64,000 nucleotides of DNA, from contig NZ_CP037422.1 in the NCBI RefSeq assembly GCF_007748175.1, positions 3,726,020 through 3,790,019 on the forward strand, read 5' to 3'. A program made the translations under genes and the position numbers. The notes under the pieces are model-generated. The model saw nothing but the letters and a program-made list of their open reading frames with translations. It made no database searches and was not told where the DNA came from. Of this stretch, positions 1-10,573 are shown one piece after another. The DNA comes from Gimesia aquarii (lineage in GTDB: Bacteria > Planctomycetota > Planctomycetia > Planctomycetales > Planctomycetaceae). Every line of letters starts with the position of its first letter. The first letter of the stretch is position 1.

Positions 1-2852
1 ATCTCTTCCAGATGGGAAACACTCACATGAGTTCTCTCTCCTCGATCAGGATGGAAAGGAGTATAGGTTATAGGCAATGCTTCAGGAGTCACCTGCTCCA
101 GCGCCTGTAAAAACTGACTGGGCTTTAATTCCTTTCGTTTTTGTACACGCTTGAATGTAAGTTGTGGTTTAACCTGGTGCACATGGATTTGGGGAATTTG
201 GTCAGCAGAAGTAGTCCCTAATGAAATTTTACCGAGATAAGGATCAACGGCTGGTGTGCCTGTACTTAAATCAAAGTGCCGTGCCAAAAGCTTCATCCAA
301 GGAGACTGGTATTTGCGGTCATAGGGTAATCCAGCAGAAAGAATTAAATAATCAGCAGCACGTGTCACAGCGACATACAGCAGGCGAACGGTTTCCTCTT
401 CATTCGCCCTCTGTTCCAACGCATGGTGCATCTTGAATGCATAGTTTTCAGGGACAACCCCGCGTTCCGCAGGAAGAGAGAGCAACGCTCCCCATTCGGG
501 ATGTAAAAAAGGAGCTTTACTCCCCCCGTGTGACTTGCGATCAAGGTCTGCCACAATCACGATTGGAAATTCGAGCCCTTTTGACTGATGTATTGTCATG
601 AGCCGAATCACATCACTGGTTTCCGGTAGAGTCGCCGCCAGTTCTTCTTTACTTTCTTCCAAAATCGAATCTCGAATTCTCTGTACAAAATCTTTCAGAG
701 TAAATAGCCCCGTCGATTCAAAATTGCGAGCCAATTCGATTAACTTTCGCAGATTGGCAATTTTACGCTCACCCAGAAATTCATTCAGTAGAGCCGCATC
801 ATAGCCTGTTCTCTCTAATGCCAAATTCAACAGTTCGGCCAGCGAGAGCCTGTCTTTTTTTGAGCGTAACTCCGCAAGCACACTTTGAGCATAAAGCACC
901 TGGCGTTTCTGTTCTGGTTGTAATTCATCGGGAGGCAGTGTGCGTATTGCTTCCGCTAAGGTTTCTGCATTACGGACGATCGAATAGATAGTATCATCGG
1001 AAAGGCTGAAAAAAGGTGAACGCAGAATACCCAGTAAACTCAATTCGTCATCGGGATTATCCAGATATTGGCAAAGATTGCTTACATCATAGATTTCCTG
1101 TTGTGCATAAAAGGCACGCCCACCAACCAGATAATAATCCAGGTCCTGTTTCTGTAATGCCTTTTCATACAAACTTACATTCGAGAGTGCACGAAACAGA
1201 ATGCAAATATCCCCTGGCTCAACACGTCTTAACTCCCGTTCGCCTGTTTGTGAATTTTTAGCCCAAACACGTGGCGTTTCATCATCCAGTAATTGTCGTA
1301 CCCGAGCCGCAATCCATTCCGCTTCCGTCTCACGAACTGCTTCTGCTCCTTTCAGTTCCGGGTCATCAGGGGACGCAAAGAGGAACTCAATGCCAGGAGT
1401 TGGTGAGTGCTGTTTTTTGTCGAATGGCATTAAGGGTTCGTAATAGTGCTCCATCGCTGAAGAAAAGAGACAATTCGTGAAATTCAGAATCGCTGGCTGG
1501 CTTCGAAAATTAGTACTTAATGGCAAACGCCCTGCTTCGGGAATTTCCATCCGCAATTGGTGAAAGACTTCCGGATCCGCGCGCCGAAAACGATATATCG
1601 ACTGTTTCGCATCGCCCACCAAAAAGAGTTTCCCTGTTAGTAACTCTTTGCCACACAGCGCACGAACAATCTCGCTTTGAACTGGATCCGTATCTTGAAA
1701 TTCATCAACCATTAAAAATTGAATGCCGGCAGCAGCACGTTGCCGGGCATGCGGATCTCGGCGAAACAGGTCACGTGTCTGCAGCAGCAGATCATCAAAG
1801 TCCAAAAGTCCTTTCTCTGATTTACTCTGCTGGTACCGTTTCGCAACAAATTCGGTCACTCGTAGTACCATTAAACTGGTTTCAGCAGCCAATAAAAAAC
1901 GAGAAGCATCTGGAGCAAGATTTTCATAAATCTTGCCCAAAGTTTTTCTCAATAACTCAAATCCATTTTTAACCTGTTCGTAAATATCTAAATCATCCCA
2001 GTCTTTTTTGGTTCCCGCCCCTTGAATCTTAGCGTGTGAGATCAGTGTTGCTAGTAATTCGCTTCGGTTTTGCTCTGCACCGTTTTTCAATTCAGGAAGT
2101 CGAGAATTGAGAACTTGAAAACGTTCTCTCATTTTGGGATGAGCCGGCTGATACTCGTTCATGAGTTTGATTAAAAATTGGGTACTCTCTGAATTGGCGA
2201 TTTCTTCCAACTGCAAAGGAACGAATGTCTGACTCCAAAACTCTCGAATCCGGGCAGCCAGTTTTTCGGCCGTCATCCCAGCAAAATGGTCAAATTCAAT
2301 CCGAAATTGCTGAGGTACCAAAGTAATCAATAATTCGTATGTTTTTTCCAATCCATACTGATAGACCATCTGCATTCCATCGACATTTTCCTGTTTCAAG
2401 AGTTCGTGAACCGCTTCTCGAACCACTTTCCGTAAGAATGCATCGCTGGTTCCCTGCTCTAATAACCCAAAATGAGGATCAAGATTGGCACTCACAGCAT
2501 GAGTTCTCAAAATCGAAGTACAAAAGGAATGAATCGTACTGATCCGAGCCGAATCCAGGCCACGGATGACGGCTTGCCAATGTGCTACTTCTTCTACAGG
2601 GCAGTTTCGTAACTGCTCAAGGCACGTTTCACGTATTCGATCCCGCATTTCACGGGCCGCTCGTTCCGTAAAAGTAATCGCAACAATATGGTTCAGTCGG
2701 TCAGACGGAGTTCCCGGCTCAATTAGTTTTAGAAACCGCTGCGTCAAAACAAATGTTTTTCCACATCCAGCACCTGCAGAGAGCGCAATAGACACATCAC
2801 GCCGATTGATGGCGGCGGCCTGCTGGTCGGTATATTTAGGCTCGTTTGACAT
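1..2852 (-). CDS. addA: AddA-type helicase-nuclease, 3' part beyond left edge
   Basis: About 950 N-terminal residues of a UvrD/Rep-family (SF1A) helicase are visible; the C-terminus with the expected nuclease domain lies outside the window. Reading from ATG 2852, Walker A is SAGAGCGKT (about residues 22-30), motif Ia is ITFTERAAREMR, Walker B is VDEFQDTDPVQS, and the AddA-like motif III is VGDAKQSIYRFRRADP. The gene starts 21 bp after the addB stop on the same strand, so the two form an operon. AddAB resects double-strand breaks and loads RecA at Chi-like sites. The VGDAKQSIYRFR signature and the addB neighbour favour AddA over UvrD or PcrA. Confidence 0.93.
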   Translation of the reverse strand, partial: MSNEPKYTDQQAAAINRRDVSIALSAGAGCGKTFVLTQRFLKLIEPGTPSDRLNHIVAITFTERAAREMRDRIRETCLEQLRNCPVEEVAHWQAVIRGLDSARISTIHSFCTSILRTHAVSANLDPHFGLLEQGTSDAFLRKVVREAVHELLKQENVDGMQMVYQYGLEKTYELLITLVPQQFRIEFDHFAGMTAEKLAARIREFWSQTFVPLQLEEIANSESTQFLIKLMNEYQPAHPKMRERFQVLNSRLPELKNGAEQNRSELLATLISHAKIQGAGTKKDWDDLDIYEQVKNGFELLRKTLGKIYENLAPDASRFLLAAETSLMVLRVTEFVAKRYQQSKSEKGLLDFDDLLLQTRDLFRRDPHARQRAAAGIQFLMVDEFQDTDPVQSEIVRALCGKELLTGKLFLVGDAKQSIYRFRRADPEVFHQLRMEIPEAGRLPLSTNFRSQPAILNFTNCLFSSAMEHYYEPLMPFDKKQHSPTPGIEFLFASPDDPELKGAEAVRETEAEWIAARVRQLLDDETPRVWAKNSQTGERELRRVEPGDICILFRALSNVSLYEKALQKQDLDYYLVGGRAFYAQQEIYDVSNLCQYLDNPDDELSLLGILRSPFFSLSDDTIYSIVRNAETLAEAIRTLPPDELQPEQKRQVLYAQSVLAELRSKKDRLSLAELLNLALERTGYDAALLNEFLGERKIANLRKLIELARNFESTGLFTLKDFVQRIRDSILEESKEELAATLPETSDVIRLMTIHQSKGLEFPIVIVADLDRKSHGGSKAPFLHPEWGALLSLPAERGVVPENYAFKMHHALEQRANEEETVRLLYVAVTRAADYLILSAGLPYDRKYQSPWMKLLARHFDLSTGTPAVDPYLGKISLGTTSADQIPQIHVHQVKPQLTFKRVQKRKELKPSQFLQALEQVTPEALPITYTPFHPDRGERTHVSVSHLEE

Positions 2853-2873
2853 TTTAAGCTAACATAAACTTGA

Positions 2874-5800
2874 TCAGGAACATTCTTCGGGATTCGCCTG
2901 ATCGATTTGTGAATACTGCAGTAGATCTATCTGCTTACCCAGACTATCCTGATAACTCTCGACTTGTGAGAAACGGCAGACAGAGTAAAAAGCCGGATCG
3001 AGGTGAGCCATTTTTTCATCCACCTGTACCGGAAAAATTCCATTGCGGATCAATTGCGCCAGATGAGGCACCAGACCTTCAATCGTCATTTCCAGTAACT
3101 CCAGATCCTCACCCGAAATCGGTTCCACCATTTTTTTTCGGGAACGTAGCGGCATAACAAAACCAGTTTCCTGAACTTTCCAGTAGCCCAGGTGAAACGG
3201 TTCGGCATCGACATCAATCATTTCCAATCTCTTTGCTGCAATCAGATAGAGTGCAAGCTGGAGCTTCTTCCCTGAACGAATTTCTGTGGCGGAGGGAAGC
3301 GCTCGTCCGGTTTTATAGTCGATGATGTTAAAATATTTTTGACCCGCGATACTCCCCAGGTCAATGCGATCAATTTGACCTCTGACCCGCGTTTCTTCCT
3401 CTCCGCCCCCCAGCGTCAGATGCTGATAATGCCTTTGTGTTGGATCTGGTTCTGCAGGAACTTTACCAAAGGGAACCTCACGTCCTACAATCGCGGGAGG
3501 TGCGTCCCAAAGCTCATCAAACTGACTTCCATAGCTCTCTGATTGTTCCGCAAAGAGAGAAGCCCAATCTTCTAGAATTTGTTTTTCAATTGTGAGCAGC
3601 ACTTGTTGCAGTTTGGTTTCTGCAAAAGAATCGGAAACTCGCTGATTCAATAATTCCAGAAACAATGCTTCAATTCGATCAGCCGCATACAGCTGCTCAC
3701 TTTCACCTTGTTCTAATAGAAGTTCATACAACTTTGTCAAGATACCATGTACATGAATTCCGCGCTGAAGATAATTCGTTCTTAACTCCGGTGGTTCAGA
3801 CACATCGATCCCGAGTACGCTCTGTGTAAAAAACTGATAGGGACAAGACAAATATAATTCCAGTTGCGTGGTACTGAATTCGTATTCGCGAGGAAACCGT
3901 TCACGTATCGCACGTCTGTTTTGAGGTGAGACCAGAATTCCTTCGTACTCTGTAAACCCCTCCGTTTCGAAACGATGGATGGCCATTTCCGAAGCCGCCA
4001 GAATGTTCTTCGCAACGCATTTCAAATCAGGTTTATCTAAGAGATTCAAAAACAACCCCGGCTGATCCTGTTTTAATTGATGCGTTGCTAAGACTCGTAA
4101 GTCACGCTTTGATAGCGTCTGCTCTTTGCGCGGAAGAGGATTCAGTTCACTTACATTTTGAATTGGTAGTGCGGAAGGCTGGAACAAGTCAACCAAAGTA
4201 GTAAGGTAAGGACTCGGAAAAAGAGGTTGCCCTGTGGAACTGATCGCGGGATAACTCAGAATCAGTTGCTTCGAGAAGCGAGTGATCACCTCATAAAACA
4301 GTAACATTTCTTCCTGCTGCTGATTGGCATGCAGCTTGAGTGAAAGACCACACTGCTTCAATTCCCCTCGCTCTTTCTCACTGTAGAGACAATCCTCCCG
4401 ATGACTTCGGGGAAAACTGGCTTCACTCAGACCGCCAATCATGAGATAAGGAATACTTAAATTTCTTAACTGTGCGGCATCCAAAACAGAAACCCGACCT
4501 GATTCATCCGTTTGCAGGGAAATGGTTTGCTGCTCAATGAGATCCAATAACAGGCCACGAAATGCGACCAAATCCAGAGGGAATGCATCCCGCTGGTGAA
4601 ATTGTTCAATTTGCTCTATTTGAGCGACCGCATGAAATAACAGCTTTTGAAATCGATCCCATACAAATTGATCGCGCTCATCAAGAAGATCTTTTTCTGC
4701 TTGATCTTTGTTCCATACCTTTGATAGGCCAAACTCATTTGCGAGTGAAATAACAATGTCGATCCAATCTACAAAGAGTTCTTTACCCCTCAGTCTTTGT
4801 GTTGCTTCTGAAAGTCGCTTCGCAAGTTGGTATGCCGCCTGAGTCTCCTCCTGATGGGCTTCCCACTTCGGTTGTTCCGGATATTGATTAACAAGTTCTA
4901 CTGCTGTTCCACTGGCCTTTTCCAACGCATTCAAAACATCAATTCTTCCTGAATCGATTTTGAGCTGACGTAAGACACGCGAGAGGCTGCGTACAGCTCT
5001 CCCCTCCTGGTATTCTGGCCAATCAGGGGAAAAATAATTTGAATCAAGAATCGACATGATGCTCTCAAACGACCAGTTTTCGATTTCAATCTGCAAGAAA
5101 GCAAAGAGGGCTCGCACGACAGAGAATCTGGAAAAATCTTGCTCAACTCCAAGAAAGTAAGGAATACCGGCTGCGGTAAAAGTTTCCTCGATTAAATCGC
5201 CATATTCGAGCGTAGACCGAAACGCAACCACAATCTCTTCTGGTAAAACCCCTTGTAATAAAAGTCGTTTCACTTCTGTCGCCAAGACTTCCAACTCATT
5301 GCGTTGTCCTGCGACTGCCAGCACTTTCATTTGATCGGCAGTTACCAGCGGCTTGATCTCTCTTGGATTATCAAACAATGCCTGGCTAATTTGCCAATGG
5401 GAAGTTTGAGTAGAATCTCCTTCAAAACAAACCGTTTTTACTGTTCCAGGTAATCGTGTTTCCAAGACTTGCTTTGCGACAACTGACTTAGCAAACAAGT
5501 CACTCCGACGCAACTCGATTTCCTGTGGAAGCGAGATCAGTAACTTGTCAGTTCTAGTTGCTAATAATTCCAAAATTTCATATTGCGTATGAGTGAAGTC
5601 AGCAAACCCATCCAGGACAATCAAACGAAATCGATCGAAAGGTCCCCATTTCCCCTCCTGCAAAGCAGTCCGCGCTGACCAGAAGCGCCCTTCAGAATCG
5701 TATCGCCGCAACTCATGTAGCGCAGTCTGGTAACGCTGATAAATCAGCGCCAACTCCCGGTCTTTCTGATTCGAATCGGAATGGAGTTTCCCAAAGGCCT

Positions 5801-6242
5801 CAGAAAATTGATCAGGCCAGATTTCTTCTCGTTTCAGTTCAGAGATGAAACTGGAAATTAAATCCAGAAATCCCGACGTTCCGGCAATAGAATAAAAATA
5901 CTGGACTTGCTGTGTCACAATCAGGTCGTCAACAATACTTCGCAGCAAATATCGTTTGGAAATTTCAGGCAATGTCTGAATCGGTTCATCCAGCGATTTT
6001 AAAATGGTCTCGGCAAAAGCTTCAAAGGTATAAACATTGGGTGCAAAACAGACCGTCATCTGCTCGCAGAGTAATTGATTCAAAACCTGCCGACGTGAAC
6101 GAATAGTAGGAGAGATCCAAAGTGTCGTTCCGGGAGATTGCTCTGTGAGTCCTGACTGCAAGGCATCTCGATACTGGTTCAGCAAATAACCCGTTTTACC
6201 GGAACCTGCTGTACCAATTAAGATTTGAATGTCCGGCTGCAT
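2874..6242 (-). CDS. addB: AddB-like helicase-nuclease subunit
   Basis: 1122-residue AddB/PD-(D/E)XK protein. Walker A GTAGSGKT is near residue 10. The C-terminal nuclease domain shows GQIDRIDL, then IIDYKTGRALPS, then LQLALYLIA, the RecB-family D...DYK...Q layout. YLSCPYQFF supplies the first cysteine of the Fe-S site seen in AddB proteins, but the C-terminal cysteine group is reduced to a single Cys in FYSVCRFSQ, so a complete 4Fe-4S cluster is doubtful. It is the first gene of the addB-addA pair. The upstream side (6243-6500) is the probable promoter region, shared divergently with the S41 protease gene. Confidence 0.92.
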   Translation of the reverse strand: MQPDIQILIGTAGSGKTGYLLNQYRDALQSGLTEQSPGTTLWISPTIRSRRQVLNQLLCEQMTVCFAPNVYTFEAFAETILKSLDEPIQTLPEISKRYLLRSIVDDLIVTQQVQYFYSIAGTSGFLDLISSFISELKREEIWPDQFSEAFGKLHSDSNQKDRELALIYQRYQTALHELRRYDSEGRFWSARTALQEGKWGPFDRFRLIVLDGFADFTHTQYEILELLATRTDKLLISLPQEIELRRSDLFAKSVVAKQVLETRLPGTVKTVCFEGDSTQTSHWQISQALFDNPREIKPLVTADQMKVLAVAGQRNELEVLATEVKRLLLQGVLPEEIVVAFRSTLEYGDLIEETFTAAGIPYFLGVEQDFSRFSVVRALFAFLQIEIENWSFESIMSILDSNYFSPDWPEYQEGRAVRSLSRVLRQLKIDSGRIDVLNALEKASGTAVELVNQYPEQPKWEAHQEETQAAYQLAKRLSEATQRLRGKELFVDWIDIVISLANEFGLSKVWNKDQAEKDLLDERDQFVWDRFQKLLFHAVAQIEQIEQFHQRDAFPLDLVAFRGLLLDLIEQQTISLQTDESGRVSVLDAAQLRNLSIPYLMIGGLSEASFPRSHREDCLYSEKERGELKQCGLSLKLHANQQQEEMLLFYEVITRFSKQLILSYPAISSTGQPLFPSPYLTTLVDLFQPSALPIQNVSELNPLPRKEQTLSKRDLRVLATHQLKQDQPGLFLNLLDKPDLKCVAKNILAASEMAIHRFETEGFTEYEGILVSPQNRRAIRERFPREYEFSTTQLELYLSCPYQFFTQSVLGIDVSEPPELRTNYLQRGIHVHGILTKLYELLLEQGESEQLYAADRIEALFLELLNQRVSDSFAETKLQQVLLTIEKQILEDWASLFAEQSESYGSQFDELWDAPPAIVGREVPFGKVPAEPDPTQRHYQHLTLGGGEEETRVRGQIDRIDLGSIAGQKYFNIIDYKTGRALPSATEIRSGKKLQLALYLIAAKRLEMIDVDAEPFHLGYWKVQETGFVMPLRSRKKMVEPISGEDLELLEMTIEGLVPHLAQLIRNGIFPVQVDEKMAHLDPAFYSVCRFSQVESYQDSLGKQIDLLQYSQIDQANPEECS

Positions 6243-6532
6243 TAGCTCTCTTGCCTGTTTAAGACGAATTTTTCAAAAAAAGATTCTAAGTGCAATGTAT
6301 CCGGCTGAACCCTAGAATTCAATTTCGGTGATATTTTGAGGATTAACCTGTTTTCATTGCTTTGAACACAGAGCAAATCTTGCCACTGCTTTCCTGATCG
6401 CCTACACTAATAGTATCAGAAATGAAGTTTTTCAGAGTTTCTGCCACCCAACCAGAACATATTTCATCAAATTGAAATTTAGATTTCTTCTCGATTTGAG
6501 ATATGTTCTGTAATTCTCATAAGGAATCATCC

Positions 6533-7966
6533 ATGCAAAAATTTCGTTTGACTAGTTCATTCTTGCTGCTCTCCTTCATTATTTCCTCAGTATTCTCTCC
6601 ATCAATATTTGCTGATGAGTCAGAAAAAAAGAAAAAAAATGAAGATGATTATTATCAAATGATGAAGCTGTTCGCAGATACCTATGAGCAGATTGAACGG
6701 AATTATGTAAAAGATGTCGATCGGCGCGTGTTACTCGAAGCAGCCATTCGAGGCATGGTAAAAGAACTGGATCAATACTCCAATTATATCAGCCCCAAAG
6801 ACCTTTCTCGCTTCAATCAAGTTGTAGAACAGGAATTTGGTGGAATTGGAATTCAGGTTCACATAGATGAACACAACGGGCGTTTAACTGTCATGACTCC
6901 ACTACCAGGTACTCCTGCGTACAAGGCAGGAGTCCGTGCTGGAGATATTATTGACTCAATTGAAGGAAAATCAACAAAAGGCTTCACACTTTCACAAGCG
7001 ATCAAAACTCTGAAAGGCCGCGCTGGTGAGAAAGTCAGTCTAGCGGTAATCCACAAAGGAACGAATAAACCCATTCCATTAACGATCACACGTGAAATCA
7101 TTCATGTTGCCACAGTGCTGGGAGACACTTACAAAAAAGATGATGCCTGGGATTACATGATTAATAAAAAAGATAAAATTGGTTATATTCGTCTCACTCA
7201 CTTTAGTCGCCACAGCGCAGAGGAATTAAAAGCTGCTATTGATGACCTCGTCAAACAAGGTATGAAAGGGTTGGTCCTGGATTTGAGATTTAATCCCGGT
7301 GGTTTACTTTCCCAGGCAACTGAAATTTCAGATATGTTTATTGAATCAGGAAAAATTGTGAGTACCAAAGGCCGCAACAGTCGTAATCGAAAATGGGAAG
7401 CAACAAAAGAGGGAACTTATTCCGATTTTCCCATGGCAGTCCTTGTTAATCGCTATTCCGCTTCTGCCAGTGAAATTGTTTCTGCCTGTCTGCAAGACCA
7501 TAAACGAGCCATGATCGTGGGAGAACGGACTTGGGGTAAAGGCAGCGTACAAAATGTAATTGAACTGGAAGAAGGTGACAGTGCTTTAAAACTGACCACA
7601 GCCAGCTACCATCGCCCCAGTGGGAAAAATATTCATCGTTTCCCGGGGTCCAAAGATACTGATGTTTGGGGAGTCACTCCTGATAAAGACTATCGACTTC
7701 GACTCAAAGATGAAGAGTTGGAACAGCTCGGCACATACCGTCGTAATCGGGATATTCTGGATCATAGTGCCAAACTCGATGATAAGTTTAAAGACAAACA
7801 ACTTGAGCTCGCCCTGAAATATATTAAGACCGCACTAAGTGATGAATCAAAGCCGGCCCAAAAAAGCGAAGCCAAAAAACCTGCTGAGAAAGAAGCTAAA
7901 CCTGCGAAAAAAGCTGCCGGTATTGAGCAAGTTCCCCAGGTAAAAATCATCATCGGAACAACATAA
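6533..7966 (+). CDS. S41 C-terminal processing peptidase (CtpA type)
   Basis: Secreted carboxyl-terminal protease of about 477 residues. Start 6533 is chosen because AAGGA lies 8 nt upstream and the N-terminus MQKFRLTSSFLLLSFI then gives a clean signal peptide ending near IFADE; an upstream in-frame ATG at 6503 lacks this. A PDZ domain follows (GVRAGDIIDSIEGKS), then the S41 catalytic core with serine in SASASEIVSAC and the general-base lysine in GERTWGKGSVQ. The C-terminal tail is Lys/Ala/Glu-rich and low complexity. Such enzymes trim periplasmic or secreted proteins from their C-termini. Monocistronic by position. Confidence 0.93.
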   Translation: MQKFRLTSSFLLLSFIISSVFSPSIFADESEKKKKNEDDYYQMMKLFADTYEQIERNYVKDVDRRVLLEAAIRGMVKELDQYSNYISPKDLSRFNQVVEQEFGGIGIQVHIDEHNGRLTVMTPLPGTPAYKAGVRAGDIIDSIEGKSTKGFTLSQAIKTLKGRAGEKVSLAVIHKGTNKPIPLTITREIIHVATVLGDTYKKDDAWDYMINKKDKIGYIRLTHFSRHSAEELKAAIDDLVKQGMKGLVLDLRFNPGGLLSQATEISDMFIESGKIVSTKGRNSRNRKWEATKEGTYSDFPMAVLVNRYSASASEIVSACLQDHKRAMIVGERTWGKGSVQNVIELEEGDSALKLTTASYHRPSGKNIHRFPGSKDTDVWGVTPDKDYRLRLKDEELEQLGTYRRNRDILDHSAKLDDKFKDKQLELALKYIKTALSDESKPAQKSEAKKPAEKEAKPAKKAAGIEQVPQVKIIIGTT

Positions 7967-8064
7967 TGATCTAATCTGGTCGTGACAACTTAATTTCATT
8001 TCACAGCATAGCGACGTTCGGAAGCGCCTTTCATCCGAACGTCGTTTTTCTTCTACTTTTCGAT

Positions 8065-9108
8065 ATGCAATCATCCATGAAGCAACCTGAAGAATACCTC
8101 TTGGCAATTGAGTCTTCGTGCGACGAAACAGCGGCAGCCGTGATCACTCGCGATATGAAGATTCTTTCAAATATCGTCTCCTCGCAAACCGACTTGCATG
8201 AAAAATTTGGAGGTGTCGTCCCGGAGATCGCCTCACGAGCTCATTTGGAGCGAATATTACCTGTCATTGATGATGCTTTACAAAAAGCCAATCTCTCATT
8301 AGATCAATTGACTGCGATCGCTGTCGCGACAGAACCAGGTCTGGTCGGTTCTCTACTGATCGGTCTCACAGCCGCCAAAACTTTGGCAATGGTGTTAGAT
8401 ATTCCTTTAGTTGCGGTCAACCATATCGAAGGCCATCTCTTTGCCTGTCAAATGCAGGAAACAAATCCCATTTTCCCTGCGATTGGCTTGGTCGTCAGTG
8501 GCGGCCATACGAATTTATATCATTGTTTGCCTACTTTCGAATTTGAATTAATCGGTGCTACGATTGATGATGCCGCCGGTGAAGCATTCGACAAAGTCGC
8601 TAAAATTTTAGGACTGCCTTATCCCGGCGGACCTTCGATCGAACAAACTGCAGTTAAGGGAAATCCTCAGGCGTTTCCGTTTCCTCGAACCTTTCTGAAA
8701 GACCCTGAACTTCGTTTTAGTTTCAGCGGTTTGAAAACAGCGGTCCTTTATGCAGCGTTGGGCAACCCGGGAGCGAAAAAACAACCACCACCACTCACCG
8801 CAGAACGAATCGCCGATCTGGCAGCAAGCTTCCAGGAGACCGTTGTGGATGTGTTGGTTGGAAAGTGCCAACAAGCACTCATGCAATTCAGGCATTCCAC
8901 ACTTTGTGTCGGAGGAGGTGTGGCCGCGAATACATTACTGAGAGAACGCCTGACAGAAATGACAAACAAGGCAGGCATCCATTTAAGTATGGCTCCCCCC
9001 GATTTATGCACGGATAATGCCGCCATGGCTGCGATTGCCTGGCATCATTTAGACCAGGGGCGCATCGCCTCATTAGATTTGGATGTTACTCCAGGCCTGG
9101 TACGTTAG
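8065..9108 (+). CDS. tsaD: tRNA N6-adenosine threonylcarbamoyltransferase TsaD
   Basis: 347-residue ASKHA-fold protein of the Kae1/TsaD family, which transfers the threonylcarbamoyl group to A37 of ANN-decoding tRNAs together with TsaB and TsaE. Visible signatures are [13 protein letters not shown] at the N-terminus, the metal-binding NHIEGHLF (HxxxH), [26 protein letters not shown] and [15 protein letters not shown]. Length is normal for the family. Start may be 8065 or the second ATG at 8077; no clear ribosome binding site distinguishes them. Confidence 0.97.
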   Translation: MQSSMKQPEEYLLAIESSCDETAAAVITRDMKILSNIVSSQTDLHEKFGGVVPEIASRAHLERILPVIDDALQKANLSLDQLTAIAVATEPGLVGSLLIGLTAAKTLAMVLDIPLVAVNHIEGHLFACQMQETNPIFPAIGLVVSGGHTNLYHCLPTFEFELIGATIDDAAGEAFDKVAKILGLPYPGGPSIEQTAVKGNPQAFPFPRTFLKDPELRFSFSGLKTAVLYAALGNPGAKKQPPPLTAERIADLAASFQETVVDVLVGKCQQALMQFRHSTLCVGGGVAANTLLRERLTEMTNKAGIHLSMAPPDLCTDNAAMAAIAWHHLDQGRIASLDLDVTPGLVR

Positions 9109-9125
9109 TACTTTTCTGCTCATAT

Positions 9126-10364
9126 CTATGGCTGAAAAAAGCTAAAGGTAAAGACTTCCGTCACATTCGTAAATTGTGGTGAGAGTGACAGTCTGACATA
9201 TCTTCGGTCCGGTGAAACAACGGCGGCTCCTGACAAACTGATCCCCTCTGGAATGACTGTAATCACCGGTTGATTGGCAACGCCACCCACATTTTGCGAT
9301 CCTGTCACAAAAGGAACCTGTCTGCCTGTAGAGACTCCAGCTCCTACCTGTCGTGAAACTCGAAATCCCTTTAACGATTTCACTGCCTGTTTTGAAAGCG
9401 GACCGACTGCATGGGACAAGTTATGAATAGTGCGTTGACTTGTTTTCTGTGAGTTTTGTTGAGGTTGGGGAACTTCTGATTTCTTTCTACGACGCCCTTT
9501 GGAAAGATCAATGCGAATCAACTGATCTTCTTTCGCCAGTGGAACAATCATAGACTGTATGATAGGTTGTTCTGATCCTCGATAACGTGTCACTTTTAAC
9601 TTTGCACGCTGACCAACAATCTTTCCAGAAACATAACGCACTCGAACCACATAAGTTCCTGGAAAACCATTGGCACACAAATATTCTTCATGGCAGTTTT
9701 CCTGTCTGGGACCATAGCCATCATTGAGCAAAACTCCACCACCTGCCGTTAACGGTGCCTCAAATGAACACACGGTTCCTTTTGGTTCTTCGACAATCAG
9801 ATCCAGATCACCGTCTCCATTCCAGGTCAATTCCAGTTGTAAATCTCGTTTTAAGGCTTTCTTTCTGGCTAACCGTAACTGCTCCGCTTCTGCTTTTCTG
9901 CCTGAGGACTCAAACGACTGCTCCAGATCGGCCAGTGCGTTTAATGCTTTCTCATGCAAGTCCTGATGTCCCTTTACCCATACGTGAGTCAAAATACCAG
10001 TTGCCGCCCATAGAATTGCCTGTGGATCTTTCAGCTTCTCAGCCAGACGCAGGCCCATCACATAAGGCTCTGGTCGGGCTGGTGCCAATTTTGAAGCTTG
10101 TTGATACAGTTTCAGAGCCTGCTCGTCGGCACTAAAGCGCGATAAATAAGCTGCGGAATAAACCATGTTGGAAACATCCGCCGCCGAAAAGTCAATTCGA
10201 GAAAGCAAAGCACGCTGAATTTCATCTTTGGGGCGACCAACAATTTCCATTGACAAAGCAAGGACGTCATACATCCAGGGCTGCGATTGGTTATTAATTA
10301 AAGCCGCTTTAATCGCAGCAATCACATGCTCGTGTTTACCCGCCTGATGTAAATTAAAGATCAA
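9126..10364 (-). CDS. TPR protein with DUF2135-like beta domain, in -1 frame after the VWA gene
   Basis: The N-terminal half (to about residue 160) is TPR-like helical repeat (e.g. ALKLYQQASKLAPARPEPY). It is followed by a beta-rich region (LELTWNGDGDLDLIVEEPKG ... GTYVVRVRYV) resembling the YfaP/DUF2135 fold, then a basic and low-complexity C-terminus. The first usable start in this frame is a TTG at 10364, yet the frame is open further upstream to a stop at 10608-10610. It therefore overlaps the end of the 922-codon VWA gene across an A9 run. The protein may be made partly or only as a frameshifted C-terminal extension of the VWA protein. VWA-TPR-DUF2135 architectures in one chain make that plausible. 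Confidence 0.7.
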   Translation of the reverse strand: MIFNLHQAGKHEHVIAAIKAALINNQSQPWMYDVLALSMEIVGRPKDEIQRALLSRIDFSAADVSNMVYSAAYLSRFSADEQALKLYQQASKLAPARPEPYVMGLRLAEKLKDPQAILWAATGILTHVWVKGHQDLHEKALNALADLEQSFESSGRKAEAEQLRLARKKALKRDLQLELTWNGDGDLDLIVEEPKGTVCSFEAPLTAGGGVLLNDGYGPRQENCHEEYLCANGFPGTYVVRVRYVSGKIVGQRAKLKVTRYRGSEQPIIQSMIVPLAKEDQLIRIDLSKGRRRKKSEVPQPQQNSQKTSQRTIHNLSHAVGPLSKQAVKSLKGFRVSRQVGAGVSTGRQVPFVTGSQNVGGVANQPVITVIPEGISLSGAAVVSPDRRYVRLSLSPQFTNVTEVFTFSFFQP

Positions 10365-10573
10365 GTCATTTACGAGGGAGGGTGCAGGTTTTCGCTTGGA
10401 GAAATAATCGTTCCAAAATGCGACCGGATCTTTAACATTACTCGTTAAAGGCAGCTTGACCTCGTTCTTATTTTGGTTCTGCCCCTTAACAGAAACAGAG
10501 CCATTCTCTCTGGAACGGCTCCGATCTGATAATTTAGATTGTCCAGGTATAACAGGGGACGCTGCTTTGGGGT

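Noticed and set aside
221-1972. Plus-strand ORFs over addA
   Set aside because: They are shadows of the real minus-strand AddA gene, with no domains and no starts with ribosome binding sites.
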